In this document: piece by piece, positions 52,101 through 60,103 of the stretch | How the letters are laid out: each line of letters opens with the position of its first letter | How positions within the stretch are numbered: the first letter of the stretch is position 1 | DNA from: an uncultured Roseateles sp. | GTDB taxonomy: Bacteria; Pseudomonadota; Gammaproteobacteria; Burkholderiales; Burkholderiaceae_C | Length of the DNA stretch: 64,000 nt | Assembly: GCF_963422335.1 (NCBI RefSeq) | Contig: NZ_OY729424.1 | Location: 4,836,001-4,900,000, forward strand | Direction of reading: 5' to 3' | Notes under the pieces: generated by a model | The model's input: only the letters and a program-made list of their open reading frames with translations | Database searches by the model: none | Told to the model about the DNA's origin: nothing | Translations under genes and position numbers: made by a program

Positions 52101-52522
52101 TGCACCGCTGGCGCGGCGTGGCCGGCAGCCTGGCGATGCCTCAGCTGCTCCAGGCGACCAAGCCGGTCGAGGATCTGCTGCGCCAGGGCCGGCCTGAGGA
52201 GGCGCTGGCGGCCGGGGAAGCGCTGGCGGCCGGGGAAGCGCTGGCCGCCGCGCTGGCCGACGTGCTGGAGGCCATCGCCGAGCTCTCGCAGGCCGCCAAT
52301 ACCGCGCCGGCGCCGCTGATGGACGAGCCTGCGCATGACGCGACCGTGCCGCCGGCACTGCTGGCGCGCATCGACAACGCGTTGCGGCATGGCGAACTGG
52401 ACGACTCGGCCCTGGCCGAGCTGACGCAGCGTCTGGGCGCCACGCGCTGCGCCGCGCTGGCCGAAGCGCTTGACCAATTCGACTTCGAGGCGGCGCTGAA
52501 GGCGCTGCAGGCCTTGCGATGA
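49184..52522 (+). CDS. Hybrid sensor histidine kinase: MHYT-PAS-PAS-HisKA-HATPase-REC-Hpt
   Basis: A 1112-residue membrane sensor. Seven helices with three MHYT motifs (MHFIGM 76-81, MHYTGM 139-144, MHYTAM 205-210) form a putative metal- or gas-sensing unit. Two PAS domains (about 265-390 and 400-520) follow, then HisKA with phospho-accepting His550 in ANMSHEIRTPMNAI, and the ATPase (NMVGNAIKFTETG, DTGIGI, GGTGLGTT). A receiver has Asp831 in VVLMDVHMPELDG, and an Hpt-like domain has His974 in LVHRWRGVAGSL. The start is GTG 49184. An 18-bp tandem repeat lies in the Hpt region. The stop overlaps the HD-GYP gene by ATGA, so that protein is its likely phosphorelay target. Confidence 0.93.
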   Translation: MSLLTQYFLFRDGSPTALLLANYQPWLVVLSLVVASLTSALGLQLAGMARTVGAGRLRQLTLFSGSLAMGGGIWAMHFIGMLAFSLCTQIAFNAGITLASMLPAVLASWVALSLISHGTLGRSLWVLGGVLVGAGIGTMHYTGMAAMELNAQLRYDPLWFAASIVVAVLLAMLALWVRFGLEHRVSKLTAVLLGGLVMGCAIAGMHYTAMGAARFVGSPDKLCVDSVDRNGFMALAITVVTLTISLLTAGANGLLRYRALNRQLGLEQERTQALLDTAVDGIVMIGSDGLVRSFNGAAERLFGWPADQALGQKVSLLLPDPGDEGREAQISRYVSIGHRGGAADEDGGGDREVMARHRDGHLIPIRLAIGRVEHGGDLHYIAFITDIADRKQMEQALRDSEEQYRSLIANSPGVTFRCRIDANWSLVLVSDAMETLSGWPAADFLAGSIHCGDLVHADDRERVNTAIHAAVAAGEPYAIEYRLMRRDGGERWVSETGRGVLDAAGVAQWIDGVIVDISESKRLQQQLEQAKNSAEAAVAAKGAFLANMSHEIRTPMNAILGFTELLLDTTLGDLQRKHLTTVRGSARSLLGLLNDILDTAKLEKGAVELEQLDFSLHAVCEQTFNSLRLGAQRKGLALQLDYPDDEPRFFKGDPLRIQQVLVNMVGNAIKFTETGAVTLSMRVEQGQVHFHVIDTGIGIAPDRLDRIFDAFAQADASTTRRFGGTGLGTTISRQLVERMGGRITVESTQGLGSCFHIWLPLPVGEAVAIAEEGEHMVLPPLRVLVADDVAQNGELLQLMLGREGHQVCLAGNGLEALQAFSEQDFDVVLMDVHMPELDGLGATRRIRQFELSHSRPRTPVVALTASVLEEDRQAALAAGMDGFATKPIEAALLRAEIARVLGLATGIAAPSRTAGTDEAAETALDYAHGVRLWGNASAWRRALRRFSQEQAQGGPRLMALLRSGEWLEARGLVHRWRGVAGSLAMPQLLQATKPVEDLLRQGRPEEALAAGEALAAGEALAAALADVLEAIAELSQAANTAPAPLMDEPAHDATVPPALLARIDNALRHGELDDSALAELTQRLGATRCAALAEALDQFDFEAALKALQALR
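52202..52245 (+). repeat. 18-bp in-frame tandem repeat within the hybrid kinase gene
   Basis: Two exact copies of an 18-bp unit (52202-52219, 52220-52237) plus a partial third encode repeated GEALAA after the Hpt motif. It is a likely site of length variation; the effect on function is unknown. Confidence 0.8.
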
Positions 52523-53523
52523 ACACCACCACCCCACCCGACAAGCGCCCGAAGCTGCTGCTCGTTGATGACGAGCCGGCCAATCTGCAGGTGTTGCGCC
52601 AGGTGCTGCAGGACGACTACCGGCTGCTCTACGCCCGTGACGGCCACAAGGCACTGGAGCTGGCTCGCGCCGAGACGCCGCATCTGATACTGCTGGATGT
52701 GATGATGCCCGGCCTGTCGGGCCTGGACGTCTGCCGCACGCTGAAGGCGCAGGAAGCCACGGCCGCCATTCCGGTGATCTTCGTCACCGCACTGTCCGAC
52801 GCGCAGGACGAGGCCCAGGGCTTCGAGGCCGGCGCGGTGGACTACATCGGCAAGCCGATCAGCCCGGCGACGGTGCGCGCCCGCGTGCGCACCCACCTGC
52901 AGCTGGTGCGCACCGAGGTGCTGCGCGAGACGCGGCTGCAGATCGTGATGTGCCTGGGCCGGGCGGCCGAGTACAAGGACAACGAGACCGGCTGGCATGT
53001 GCTGCGGATGAGCCACTACTCGCGCATCCTGGCGCTGGCCGCCGGGTTCGACGAGGCCGAGGCCGAGGACTTGATGCACGCCGCGCCCATGCACGATGTC
53101 GGCAAGATCGGCATTCCCGACGCGGTGCTGCAAAAGCCCGGCCCGCTCGACGAGCGCGAATGGGAGATCATGCGCCGCCACCCGCTGATCGGCGCCGAGA
53201 TCCTCGGTGCGCACCACAGCGGCCTGCTCTCGATGGCGCGCCGCATCGCCGAGGCCCATCACGAGAAGTGGGACGGCAGCGGCTACCCCCAGGGCCTCGC
53301 CGCCGAAGACATCCCGCTCGAGGCCCGCATCGTCGCCATCGCCGACGTGTTCGACGCGCTGACCAGCGTGCGCCCCTACAAGGCCGCCTGGCCCGTCGAG
53401 CAGGCGGCCGAGCACCTGCGCGCCCAGGCCGGCAAGCATTTCGACCCACGGCTGGTCGAGCTGTTCCTGGCCAACCTGCCGGCGATCATCGAGGTGCGCG
53501 AGCGCTTTCTGGAGGCGGAGTGA
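52519..53523 (+). CDS. Response regulator with HD-GYP domain (c-di-GMP phosphodiesterase)
   Basis: A 334-residue cytoplasmic protein. The N-terminal receiver (about 10-125) has phospho-acceptor Asp60 in LILLDVMMPGLSGLDV, acidic pocket VDDEP and the conserved Lys in YIGKPISP. The C-terminal HD-GYP domain has His192-Asp193 in APMHDVGKIGIPD and Gly255-Tyr256-Pro257 in HHEKWDGSGYPQGL. All key residues look intact, so it should degrade cyclic di-GMP under control of the coupled hybrid kinase. Confidence 0.94.
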   Translation: MNTTTPPDKRPKLLLVDDEPANLQVLRQVLQDDYRLLYARDGHKALELARAETPHLILLDVMMPGLSGLDVCRTLKAQEATAAIPVIFVTALSDAQDEAQGFEAGAVDYIGKPISPATVRARVRTHLQLVRTEVLRETRLQIVMCLGRAAEYKDNETGWHVLRMSHYSRILALAAGFDEAEAEDLMHAAPMHDVGKIGIPDAVLQKPGPLDEREWEIMRRHPLIGAEILGAHHSGLLSMARRIAEAHHEKWDGSGYPQGLAAEDIPLEARIVAIADVFDALTSVRPYKAAWPVEQAAEHLRAQAGKHFDPRLVELFLANLPAIIEVRERFLEAE

Positions 53524-53559
53524 GCGGCCAGCCCAAGTCGCTGGGCTTGATCGGTCAAA

Positions 53560-54534
53560 TCAGTCTGGTTTGATACCGGTCTTTTTGATCAGCTCGCGCC
53601 AACGAGGGATCTCCCCAGCCATCACGTCAGTCATCTGCCTTGGCGTGCCGGTTGAGACGATGCGCCCGAGACCTTCATACCGGTCGCGGACCGCTGGCGT
53701 CGACATGGCCCGCACGAATTCTTGATTCAGCCGATCGATCACAGCCGGCGGGGTCCCTCGAAGGGCGATCACGCCCACCCAAACTGGCTCGACCCCCGGG
53801 ATGCCAAGTTCGGCGAGCGTAGGAACATCGGACAGCACGGCCAGTCTCTGGACGCCGGTCACCGCCAGTGGCCGGAGGCTGCCCGCCAGGATGTGCGGCA
53901 ACAAAGGGGCCAGGCCTTCCATCATCACTTCGACCTCACCGCTGACGACCGCCTGATGTCCGGCGGCGCCACGGTAGGGGATGTGCTGCAGGTCGATGCC
54001 GGCGAGTTGCTTGAATTGCTCCATGACGATGTGGGTCGGGCTGCCATTGCCTGTGGAGCTGTAGCGCAGCCGGCCCGGGCGGGCCTTGGCCAACTCGATC
54101 AACCCGGCCAGCGACGAGACATCGAGCGAAGCGTTCACTGCCAGCACTTGTGGCCCGTGGTAAAGAATGCCTACCGGGGCAAAGTCGCTCACGGTGTCGT
54201 AGGGCAGGTGATCGAAAAGGGCCGGCGCGACGCTCATCTGCGCCGACTGCACCAGCCCAAGGGTATATCCGTCGGGCGGGCTGAGCTTCAGCGCCTCCAG
54301 CGCATGAATACCGCCAGCCGAGGGCCGGCTGTCCACCACCATGGCCTGGCCCAGCTGTGCACCCACTCGTTCCGCCAGTTGCCGTGCCACGATATCGGTC
54401 ACGGTGCCCGGCGCCCCCGCATTGATCAGCCGCAGCGGGCGGCTGGGCCAGACCTCCGCCCGGCAAGCCCCCGCAAACATCACCACCCAGACGCCGACGG
54501 TAGCGCCCACCCTGACCGTACGGACGAGGTTCAT
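53560..54534 (-). CDS. Tripartite tricarboxylate transporter-type (Bug) solute-binding protein, orphan
   Basis: A 324-residue periplasmic receptor with a signal peptide ending GACRAEVWP, then the Bug fold: WPSRPLRLINAGAPGTVTDIVARQLAERV, YTLGLVQSAQMSVAPALF, and YSSTGNGSPTHIVMEQFKQLAGIDLQHIPYRGAAGHQAVVSGEV. The ATG at 54534 overlaps the upstream LysR gene stop (ATGA); a long upstream extension is not supported. No TctA/TctB permease genes are adjacent, as is common for Bug receptors in this order. It may bind a carboxylate. Confidence 0.91.
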   Translation of the reverse strand: MNLVRTVRVGATVGVWVVMFAGACRAEVWPSRPLRLINAGAPGTVTDIVARQLAERVGAQLGQAMVVDSRPSAGGIHALEALKLSPPDGYTLGLVQSAQMSVAPALFDHLPYDTVSDFAPVGILYHGPQVLAVNASLDVSSLAGLIELAKARPGRLRYSSTGNGSPTHIVMEQFKQLAGIDLQHIPYRGAAGHQAVVSGEVEVMMEGLAPLLPHILAGSLRPLAVTGVQRLAVLSDVPTLAELGIPGVEPVWVGVIALRGTPPAVIDRLNQEFVRAMSTPAVRDRYEGLGRIVSTGTPRQMTDVMAGEIPRWRELIKKTGIKPD

Positions 54535-55517
54535 GGTGCGCCCGGCAGCGAACCCGTGGCCCCTGGGACCGCCGAACGCTCGGCGGTCAGCGACGTGTGC
54601 AGCACCGTCTGCTCCTGCGGGTCGAAAGCGGCGAAAGCCTCTCTGACGAACTGAATGAAGGCGGACACCCGCGGCGCGGGAATCTTGTTTCGTCGGTACA
54701 GCGCATAGATGTTGAAGCTCGCCGGGCAGGACCAATCGGGCAACAGTCGGACCAGGCGGCCCGCAGCAAGGAATGCCGGATCAAAGCAGGCCATGTACAT
54801 GACACCGGCGCCCGCCATTGCGGCGACGATCAAGCCTTCTCGATCCGGCGTGATGAGAATGGGCGCAACCGCAACCGTCTTGCGCACGCCCTCCCGTTCA
54901 AAGTTCCATTGATCGTGGTGCTGAGTCGACCAGGGGCGGCGAAAGACCAGGCATCGGTGCCGCGACAGGTCGTCCGGTTCCGCCGGCTCGCCGCAGCGCC
55001 GCAGATAGTCGGGCGAGGCATAGGCCGCCGGCCGCCCCTGGCCGAGCCGCTGTGCGATCAGGCGTGACGACGGAGGTTCACCAACGTGTAGCAACACATC
55101 GAGGTTCTCGGCCTGCATGTCGTTCGGATCCTGGGTCAGCCGGGTCTCGACCCGCAGGTCTGGATGCCGGCTCTGCAGGGTCGGCAGATGGGGCATCAGC
55201 ACATAACGACTCAATGGTGCCAGCACACCCACGCGTACGGTGCCACTGACCCGCGAGTGCCGATTCACGGTGCTGGCCTCGAGCTCTGCCATCCGCGCAA
55301 GGATGTCGGTCGCCCGAGCGTAGATCTGGGCACCGTCTTCGGTCAGGCGCAACTGCCGGGTCGTGCGATTGAACAGCGATACCTTGAGCGATCGCTCAAG
55401 TTCGCCTATCCCCCGGCTCACCGCCGAGGGCGTGAGGTCCATGAGCTTGGCGGCTGCGGCAAAGCTGCCACTGTCGGCGGCCTTGACCAGCATCTCCAGT
55501 CGGCGGCTTTGATCCAA
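54531..55517 (-). CDS. LysR family transcriptional regulator
   Basis: A 328-residue regulator with the N-terminal winged helix-turn-helix (RRLEMLVKAADSGSFAAAAKLMDLTPSAVSRGIGELERSL) and a C-terminal effector domain. An unusual Pro/Ala/Thr-rich tail follows (EQTVLHTSLTAERSAVPGAT). It is coupled to the Bug receptor gene on one side and divergent from the esterase gene on the other, so either could be its target. Confidence 0.93.
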   Translation of the reverse strand: MDQSRRLEMLVKAADSGSFAAAAKLMDLTPSAVSRGIGELERSLKVSLFNRTTRQLRLTEDGAQIYARATDILARMAELEASTVNRHSRVSGTVRVGVLAPLSRYVLMPHLPTLQSRHPDLRVETRLTQDPNDMQAENLDVLLHVGEPPSSRLIAQRLGQGRPAAYASPDYLRRCGEPAEPDDLSRHRCLVFRRPWSTQHHDQWNFEREGVRKTVAVAPILITPDREGLIVAAMAGAGVMYMACFDPAFLAAGRLVRLLPDWSCPASFNIYALYRRNKIPAPRVSAFIQFVREAFAAFDPQEQTVLHTSLTAERSAVPGATGSLPGAP

Positions 55518-55656
55518 GAGACCCGCTCCTCGCGCGCTTGTGGCATCGGTTCGTGAGATTAACTCACGTCAGAGATTCCGCCTCTCGGCTCGACGGTCAG
55601 TGCGTCACCCGGCAACATGAGCTCGCCTGAGATTTCAACCACAGCGAGGCGTACAC

Positions 55657-56616
55657 ATGACCGCAACGACAAGACGGCTGCTGGCCCTGGTCTTGAGCCT
55701 GGCTGGCAGCCTCGCTTCAGCTCAGATGCCTCCAGACCTGGCGCAACAACTGATCGCCATCGGCCCCGTGATCAATCCGGCTGCGACCGCCGCCTTGTAC
55801 GCCCCTCGCATTGCGGAGAAGGAACCCTATGTGAACCTGCGTGTCGAGCGAGACATCGCCTATGGCCCGGACGAGCGCAACCTGCTGGACGTGTTCGCAC
55901 CCGCAGGCGATGACGGCAAGGCCAAGCCGGTTATTGTGTTCGTTCATGGCGGCGCCTACGTCGGTGGCAACCGACGCACGGGCCCCGCCAGTCCGTTCTA
56001 CGACAACGTGATGCTGTGGGCGGCGCGTCACGGCATGGTGGGCGTGAACATGACCTACCGTCTGGCACCGAAAAACGCATGGCCGTCCGGCGCACAGGAC
56101 ATCGGCCAAGCGATCATTTGGGTACACGACAACATCGCCCGCCGAGGCGGCGACCCGGCGCGGGTCTTCCTGTTCGGCCACTCGGCCGGTGCGTCACACG
56201 TCGCCTCATACATCGCACGGCCCGAGTTCCACCGCGTGGCGGGATCGGGGCTCGCCGGTGCGATGCTGCTGTCAGGGGCGTATCGCATCACGGCGGAGCT
56301 GGTGGGGCAATCGCCCACCTACCCCAGCTATTTCGGGACCGACCCCGACCACTACGCGCAGCGCTCGTCGCTCGAGGGACTGCTGGCCTCGTCCCTGCCC
56401 TTGTGGGTGGGCAGCGCGGAGCTGGATGTGCCGCAGTTCAAGCAGCAGGCTGAGCTGCTGCGCGAGGGGCTGCGCGGGGCGGGGAGAAGCTTCCGGACGG
56501 CGATCTTTGCCGGCCACAGCCACATGTCAGAGGCCTATTCGATTCACAGCGACGATCGGTCGGTGGAAGATGCGCTGATGGACTTCGTGAACGACCATCG
56601 GCCGACGGGCCGTTGA
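55657..56616 (+). CDS. Alpha/beta hydrolase (carboxylesterase/BD-FAE type), exported
   Basis: A 319-residue esterase-like protein with a signal peptide ending GSLASAQM. The oxyanion-hole motif is VFVHGGAYVGG. The nucleophile elbow GHSAGASH carries the catalytic Ser, and the Asp and His are probably in GSAELDVPQF and FAGHSHMSE, matching the HGGxx/GxSxG short-chain esterase group. It is divergent from the LysR regulator. Substrate unknown. Confidence 0.9.
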   Translation: MTATTRRLLALVLSLAGSLASAQMPPDLAQQLIAIGPVINPAATAALYAPRIAEKEPYVNLRVERDIAYGPDERNLLDVFAPAGDDGKAKPVIVFVHGGAYVGGNRRTGPASPFYDNVMLWAARHGMVGVNMTYRLAPKNAWPSGAQDIGQAIIWVHDNIARRGGDPARVFLFGHSAGASHVASYIARPEFHRVAGSGLAGAMLLSGAYRITAELVGQSPTYPSYFGTDPDHYAQRSSLEGLLASSLPLWVGSAELDVPQFKQQAELLREGLRGAGRSFRTAIFAGHSHMSEAYSIHSDDRSVEDALMDFVNDHRPTGR

Positions 56617-56724
56617 CATGGCAGCCACTCCACCGCGTCAGTTGTCGATTCAGGCAGAGGTCGTTCGTCGTGCTGTTGAAGCGTCCCGCTCGGGGCGCCT
56701 ACCTCGGACCAACAAGGAAACCCC

Positions 56725-57144
56725 ATGACCAAGATGATCTTCGTCAGCCTGCCCGTCACCGATCTTCAAGCCTCGATCGCCTTCTACAAGGCGCTGGGAT
56801 TCCAGCAAAACCCGCAGTTCAGCGACGACACGGCCGCCTGCATGGTGTGGAGCGAGGCAATCCACGCGATGCTGCTCACGCACGCCAAGTGGCGCACCTT
56901 CACGGAGCGGCCGCTGCCACCCCCCGGGTCCAGCGGTGTGATGCTCTCTCTGGCCCTGGACAGCCGCGATGCCGTCGATACGATGAACCATGCCGCGGCC
57001 GCCCACGGCGGGCAGGCCGATGTGAACCCGGTCCAGGAGCTGGGCTTCATGTACAGCCGCGACCTCGCCGACCGCGACGGGCATCTGTGGGGCGCTTTCT
57101 GGATGGACCCGGCGGCGATGGTTCCCTCAGACCGGCAGGGCTAG
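56725..57144 (+). CDS. VOC (glyoxalase/bleomycin-resistance superfamily) protein
   Basis: A 139-residue protein with the two beta-alpha-beta-beta-beta repeats of VOC proteins: MIFVSLPVTDLQASIAFYKALGFQQNPQFSD and a C-terminal MYSRDLADRDGHLWGAFWMDP with a metal-type acidic/His residue pair. The subgroup resembles lactoylglutathione-lyase-like proteins with the VTDL start. Function not known. It is followed 4 nt later by the S51-like gene. Confidence 0.9.
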   Translation: MTKMIFVSLPVTDLQASIAFYKALGFQQNPQFSDDTAACMVWSEAIHAMLLTHAKWRTFTERPLPPPGSSGVMLSLALDSRDAVDTMNHAAAAHGGQADVNPVQELGFMYSRDLADRDGHLWGAFWMDPAAMVPSDRQG

Positions 57145-57148
57145 CACC

Positions 57149-57865
57149 ATGAAGCTCCTGCTGACTTCCGCAGGCGTCAAGAACGCAAGCATCCACGACA
57201 CACTGGTCGGCCTCCTGGGCAAGCCCATCGTCGAATCCAGCGCCCTGTGCATCCCCACCGCCTTGTACGGGCACCCGCAGGGCAGCCCCGGCGGCGCATG
57301 GCGGTTCATCACGGGCCAATCCGGCTGCCCGATGTGCGAACTCGGTTGGAAGTCCCTGGGCGTGCTGGAGCTCACCGCATTGCCCAGCATCGGTGAAGCG
57401 CGCTGGGTGCCCTGGGTCCGGGAGGCCGATGTCCTGCTGGTGGAGGGCGGCGATGCGCTCTATCTGTGCCACTGGATGCGGCAGTCGGGGCTCGCGGCCC
57501 TGTTGCCATCGCTGGAGCGCACGGTCTGGGTGGGCCTGAGCGCAGGAAGCATGGTGATGACGCCTCGCGTCGGAGAGGCCTTCATCGAAACGAAGCCGCC
57601 CATCACCGGCAACGACCTGACGCTGGGGGTGGTCGATTTCTCGATCTTCCCGCACCTGGACTACCCGGGTTTCTCAGAGAACACGATGGCCCACGCGGAA
57701 CGATGGGCGTCACGCATCGGCGGTCCGGCCTATGCCATTGACGACCAGACTGCCATCAAGGTGGTCGACGGCCAGGTCGAGGTCGTCTCCGAGGGGAACT
57801 GGCGGTATTTCGGGGGCGCCTTGCCCCCCGCTCCTCAGACAGCTTCCAGCGCCAGCAGCTCCTGA
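57149..57865 (+). CDS. Peptidase S51-like (type 1 glutamine amidotransferase fold) protein
   Basis: A 238-residue protein of the dipeptidase E/cyanophycinase superfamily. The nucleophile Ser lies in VWVGLSAGSMVMTP, preceded by the ADVLLVEGGDALYL strand. A His follows in FSIFPHLDYPGF, consistent with a Ser-His-Glu/Asp triad. Length fits dipeptidase E-like proteins. The last 31 nt overlap the convergent lysA gene. Actual substrate unknown. Confidence 0.85.
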   Translation: MKLLLTSAGVKNASIHDTLVGLLGKPIVESSALCIPTALYGHPQGSPGGAWRFITGQSGCPMCELGWKSLGVLELTALPSIGEARWVPWVREADVLLVEGGDALYLCHWMRQSGLAALLPSLERTVWVGLSAGSMVMTPRVGEAFIETKPPITGNDLTLGVVDFSIFPHLDYPGFSENTMAHAERWASRIGGPAYAIDDQTAIKVVDGQVEVVSEGNWRYFGGALPPAPQTASSASSS

Positions 57866-59088
57866 ATCGTCTGGCGGCGGCGTATCACACGGGTCTTGCC
57901 GCCATCAACCAGCACCTCGGCGCACAGCGGCCGGCTGTTGTAGTTGGATGACATCGAGGCGCCGTAGGCACCGGTGTCGTGGAACACCAGCAGGTCGCCG
58001 ACCGCGGGCGCGGGCAGCTCGCGGTGGGTGACGACGCCGCCCTCCTCCTGCGTGAACACATCGCCCGATTCGCACAATGGCCCGGCGACGACGGTGGCCA
58101 GGCTCTCCCGCGCGACCAGCGGCGCGTTGCCGGCGCCGGCGACGACGCTGATGTGGTGGTAGCCGCCGTACATGGCCGCGCGCACCAGCTCGTTGAAGCC
58201 GGCGTCGACCAGGGCGAAGTGGTTGGCGCCCATGTCCTTGACTGCCCGCACCTCGGACAGCAGCAGGCCCGACTCGGCCACCAGATAGCGGCCCGGCTCT
58301 ATCTCCAGCTTGACCGGGTGCCGCAGGCTGGCGGCTATCTTCTGCCGCGCCGCATCCCAGAGGCTGAAGTAGTGGGCGACGTCGATGCGGGCATCGCCCT
58401 CGCGGTACGGAATCGACAGGCCGCCGCCGGCCGAGATCGCCTCGATGTCATGGCCCAGCGCCTGCACCCGCGCGGCCAGCGCCACCATGGCTTCGCAGAC
58501 CTGGGACAGATGGCTGTAGTCCACGCCCGAGCCGATGTGCATGTGCAGGCCCACCAGGTGCAGGCCGTGCTGGGCAATCGCCTGCAGCGCCAGCGGCAGA
58601 TCGGCATGCCAGATGCCGTGCTTGCTGTGCTCGCCGCCGGTATTGGTCTTCTGGCTGTGGCCATGGCCGAAGCCGGGGTTGATGCGCAGCCAGACGCGGT
58701 GGCCCGGTGATACCTCGCCCAGCTGGTGCAGCATGTCGATGGAGCCGGCGTTGACGGGCACCTTCAGCTCGACGATGCGGGCCAGCGTCTGCCGGTCCAG
58801 CAGGTCGGCGGTGAAGACGATCTCCGAGGGCTCGCCGCCCAAGGTATAGCCTGCATGCAGTGCCCGCTCGACCTCGCCCAGCGAGACCGAGTCCACCAGC
58901 ACCCCCTGCTCCCGCATCAGGCTCAGGATATGGGTGTTCGAGCAGGCCTTCTGCGCAAAGCGGATGGTGTCGAACGAGCGCAGCTCGGCGATGCGCTGGC
59001 GTATCAGCGCCGCGTCGTACACCCACAGCGGCGTGGCATGGGTACGGACCAGATCGGTCAACAGTTCGGGATTCAGGGCGGTGGGCAT
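57835..59088 (-). CDS. lysA: Diaminopimelate decarboxylase
   Basis: PLP enzyme that decarboxylates meso-diaminopimelate to L-lysine. The 417-residue product starts at ATG 59088. The PLP Lys is in TIRFAQKACSNTHIL; barrel motifs GLHMHIGSGVDY, AISAGGGLSIPY and IEPGRYLVAESG, and the C-terminal substrate segment GPLCESGDVFTQ with its conserved Cys-Glu pair, are all present. It is divergent from a LysR-type gene that looks like LysR itself, as in E. coli. Confidence 0.95.
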   Translation of the reverse strand: MPTALNPELLTDLVRTHATPLWVYDAALIRQRIAELRSFDTIRFAQKACSNTHILSLMREQGVLVDSVSLGEVERALHAGYTLGGEPSEIVFTADLLDRQTLARIVELKVPVNAGSIDMLHQLGEVSPGHRVWLRINPGFGHGHSQKTNTGGEHSKHGIWHADLPLALQAIAQHGLHLVGLHMHIGSGVDYSHLSQVCEAMVALAARVQALGHDIEAISAGGGLSIPYREGDARIDVAHYFSLWDAARQKIAASLRHPVKLEIEPGRYLVAESGLLLSEVRAVKDMGANHFALVDAGFNELVRAAMYGGYHHISVVAGAGNAPLVARESLATVVAGPLCESGDVFTQEEGGVVTHRELPAPAVGDLLVFHDTGAYGASMSSNYNSRPLCAEVLVDGGKTRVIRRRQTIQELLALEAV

Positions 59089-59194
59089 GGCAGGTCTTTG
59101 CAAGGCGGGAATGGCGCGATCTTGCCTCGCCACGGACTTTCAGTAAATTGCTTTATATTGGCAAATCCATTCACATTTGATATGGATTGAGTCC

Positions 59195-60103
59195 ATGCCG
59201 CTCTCCCACCGCCATATCGAGGTCTTCCACGCGCTGATGAGCCAGGGCAGCGTGACAGCCGCCGCCCAGGCCCTGTTCACCTCGCAGCCGACGATCAGCC
59301 GCGAGCTGGCGCGCATGGAGCAACTGCTGGGCCTGGCCCTGTTCGACCGCGTGCGCGGCCGGCTGCAGCCCACAGCCCAGGCGCTGGCCCTGTTCGACGA
59401 GGTGCAGCGCTCTTTTGTGGGGCTGGAGCGCATCGTCAGCGTGGCCACGCAGCTGAAGACTTTCTCCAGCGGCCAGTTGTCGGTGCTGTGCCTGCCGGTG
59501 TTCTCGCACTCGCTGCTGCCGGGGGCGATGGCGCGCTTCGTCCAGACCCATGCGGCGGTGAGCATTGCCATCACGCCGCAGGAGTCGCCGTTTCTGGAGC
59601 AGTCGCTGGCCGCGCAAAGCCATGACCTGGGCCTGACCGAGCATGAGCGCGAGCTGCCCGGCACGCAGCAAAGCCTGCTGCTGCAGGCCGACGAGGTCTG
59701 CGTGCTGCCCGAGGGCCATGTCTTGCTGGCCAAGCCCCGGCTGGAACTGACCGACTTCGCCGGTCAGGCCATGGTCAGCTTCCCGCCCAGCGATGGTTAC
59801 CGCCAGCTGCTCGACGGCCTGTTCGCCCAAGCCGGCGTGCTGCCGCGCCAGGTGGTGCAGACGCACAGCGCGGCTTCGGTCTGCGCCATGGTGCGCCAGG
59901 GCCTGGGCCTGGCCGTCGTCAACCCGCTGACGGCGCTGGAGTACTTGAGCCCCGGCCTGCAGATCAGGCCGCTGACGCGATCGATTCCATTTCGCGTCAG
60001 CCTGGTGCGGCCCGAGCGTCGGCCCGGCAATGCGCTGGTGGACCAGTTCGTGCTGGCGCTGCAGGCCGAGGCCGCGGCGCTGCTGGTCAAGCTAGCCCGC
60101 TGA
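59195..60103 (+). CDS. lysR: LysR, transcriptional activator of lysA
   Basis: A 302-residue LysR-type regulator starting at ATG 59195 (MPLSHRHIEVFHALMSQGSV). The segments TSQPTISRELARMEQLLGLALFDRVRGRL, CLPVFSHSLLPGAMARF, TPQESPFLEQSLAAQSHDLGLTE and THSAASVCAMVRQGLGLAVVNPLTALEY parallel E. coli LysR as I recall it. The divergent partner is lysA, with a 106-nt intergenic region rich in ATTT/AAAT sequence that likely holds the binding site. It should activate lysA when diaminopimelate is high and lysine is low. Confidence 0.92.
   Translation: MPLSHRHIEVFHALMSQGSVTAAAQALFTSQPTISRELARMEQLLGLALFDRVRGRLQPTAQALALFDEVQRSFVGLERIVSVATQLKTFSSGQLSVLCLPVFSHSLLPGAMARFVQTHAAVSIAITPQESPFLEQSLAAQSHDLGLTEHERELPGTQQSLLLQADEVCVLPEGHVLLAKPRLELTDFAGQAMVSFPPSDGYRQLLDGLFAQAGVLPRQVVQTHSAASVCAMVRQGLGLAVVNPLTALEYLSPGLQIRPLTRSIPFRVSLVRPERRPGNALVDQFVLALQAEAAALLVKLAR

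Noticed and set aside
49151..52654. A 1167-codon minus-strand frame
   Set aside because: Antisense of the hybrid kinase, which has clear domain structure on the plus strand.
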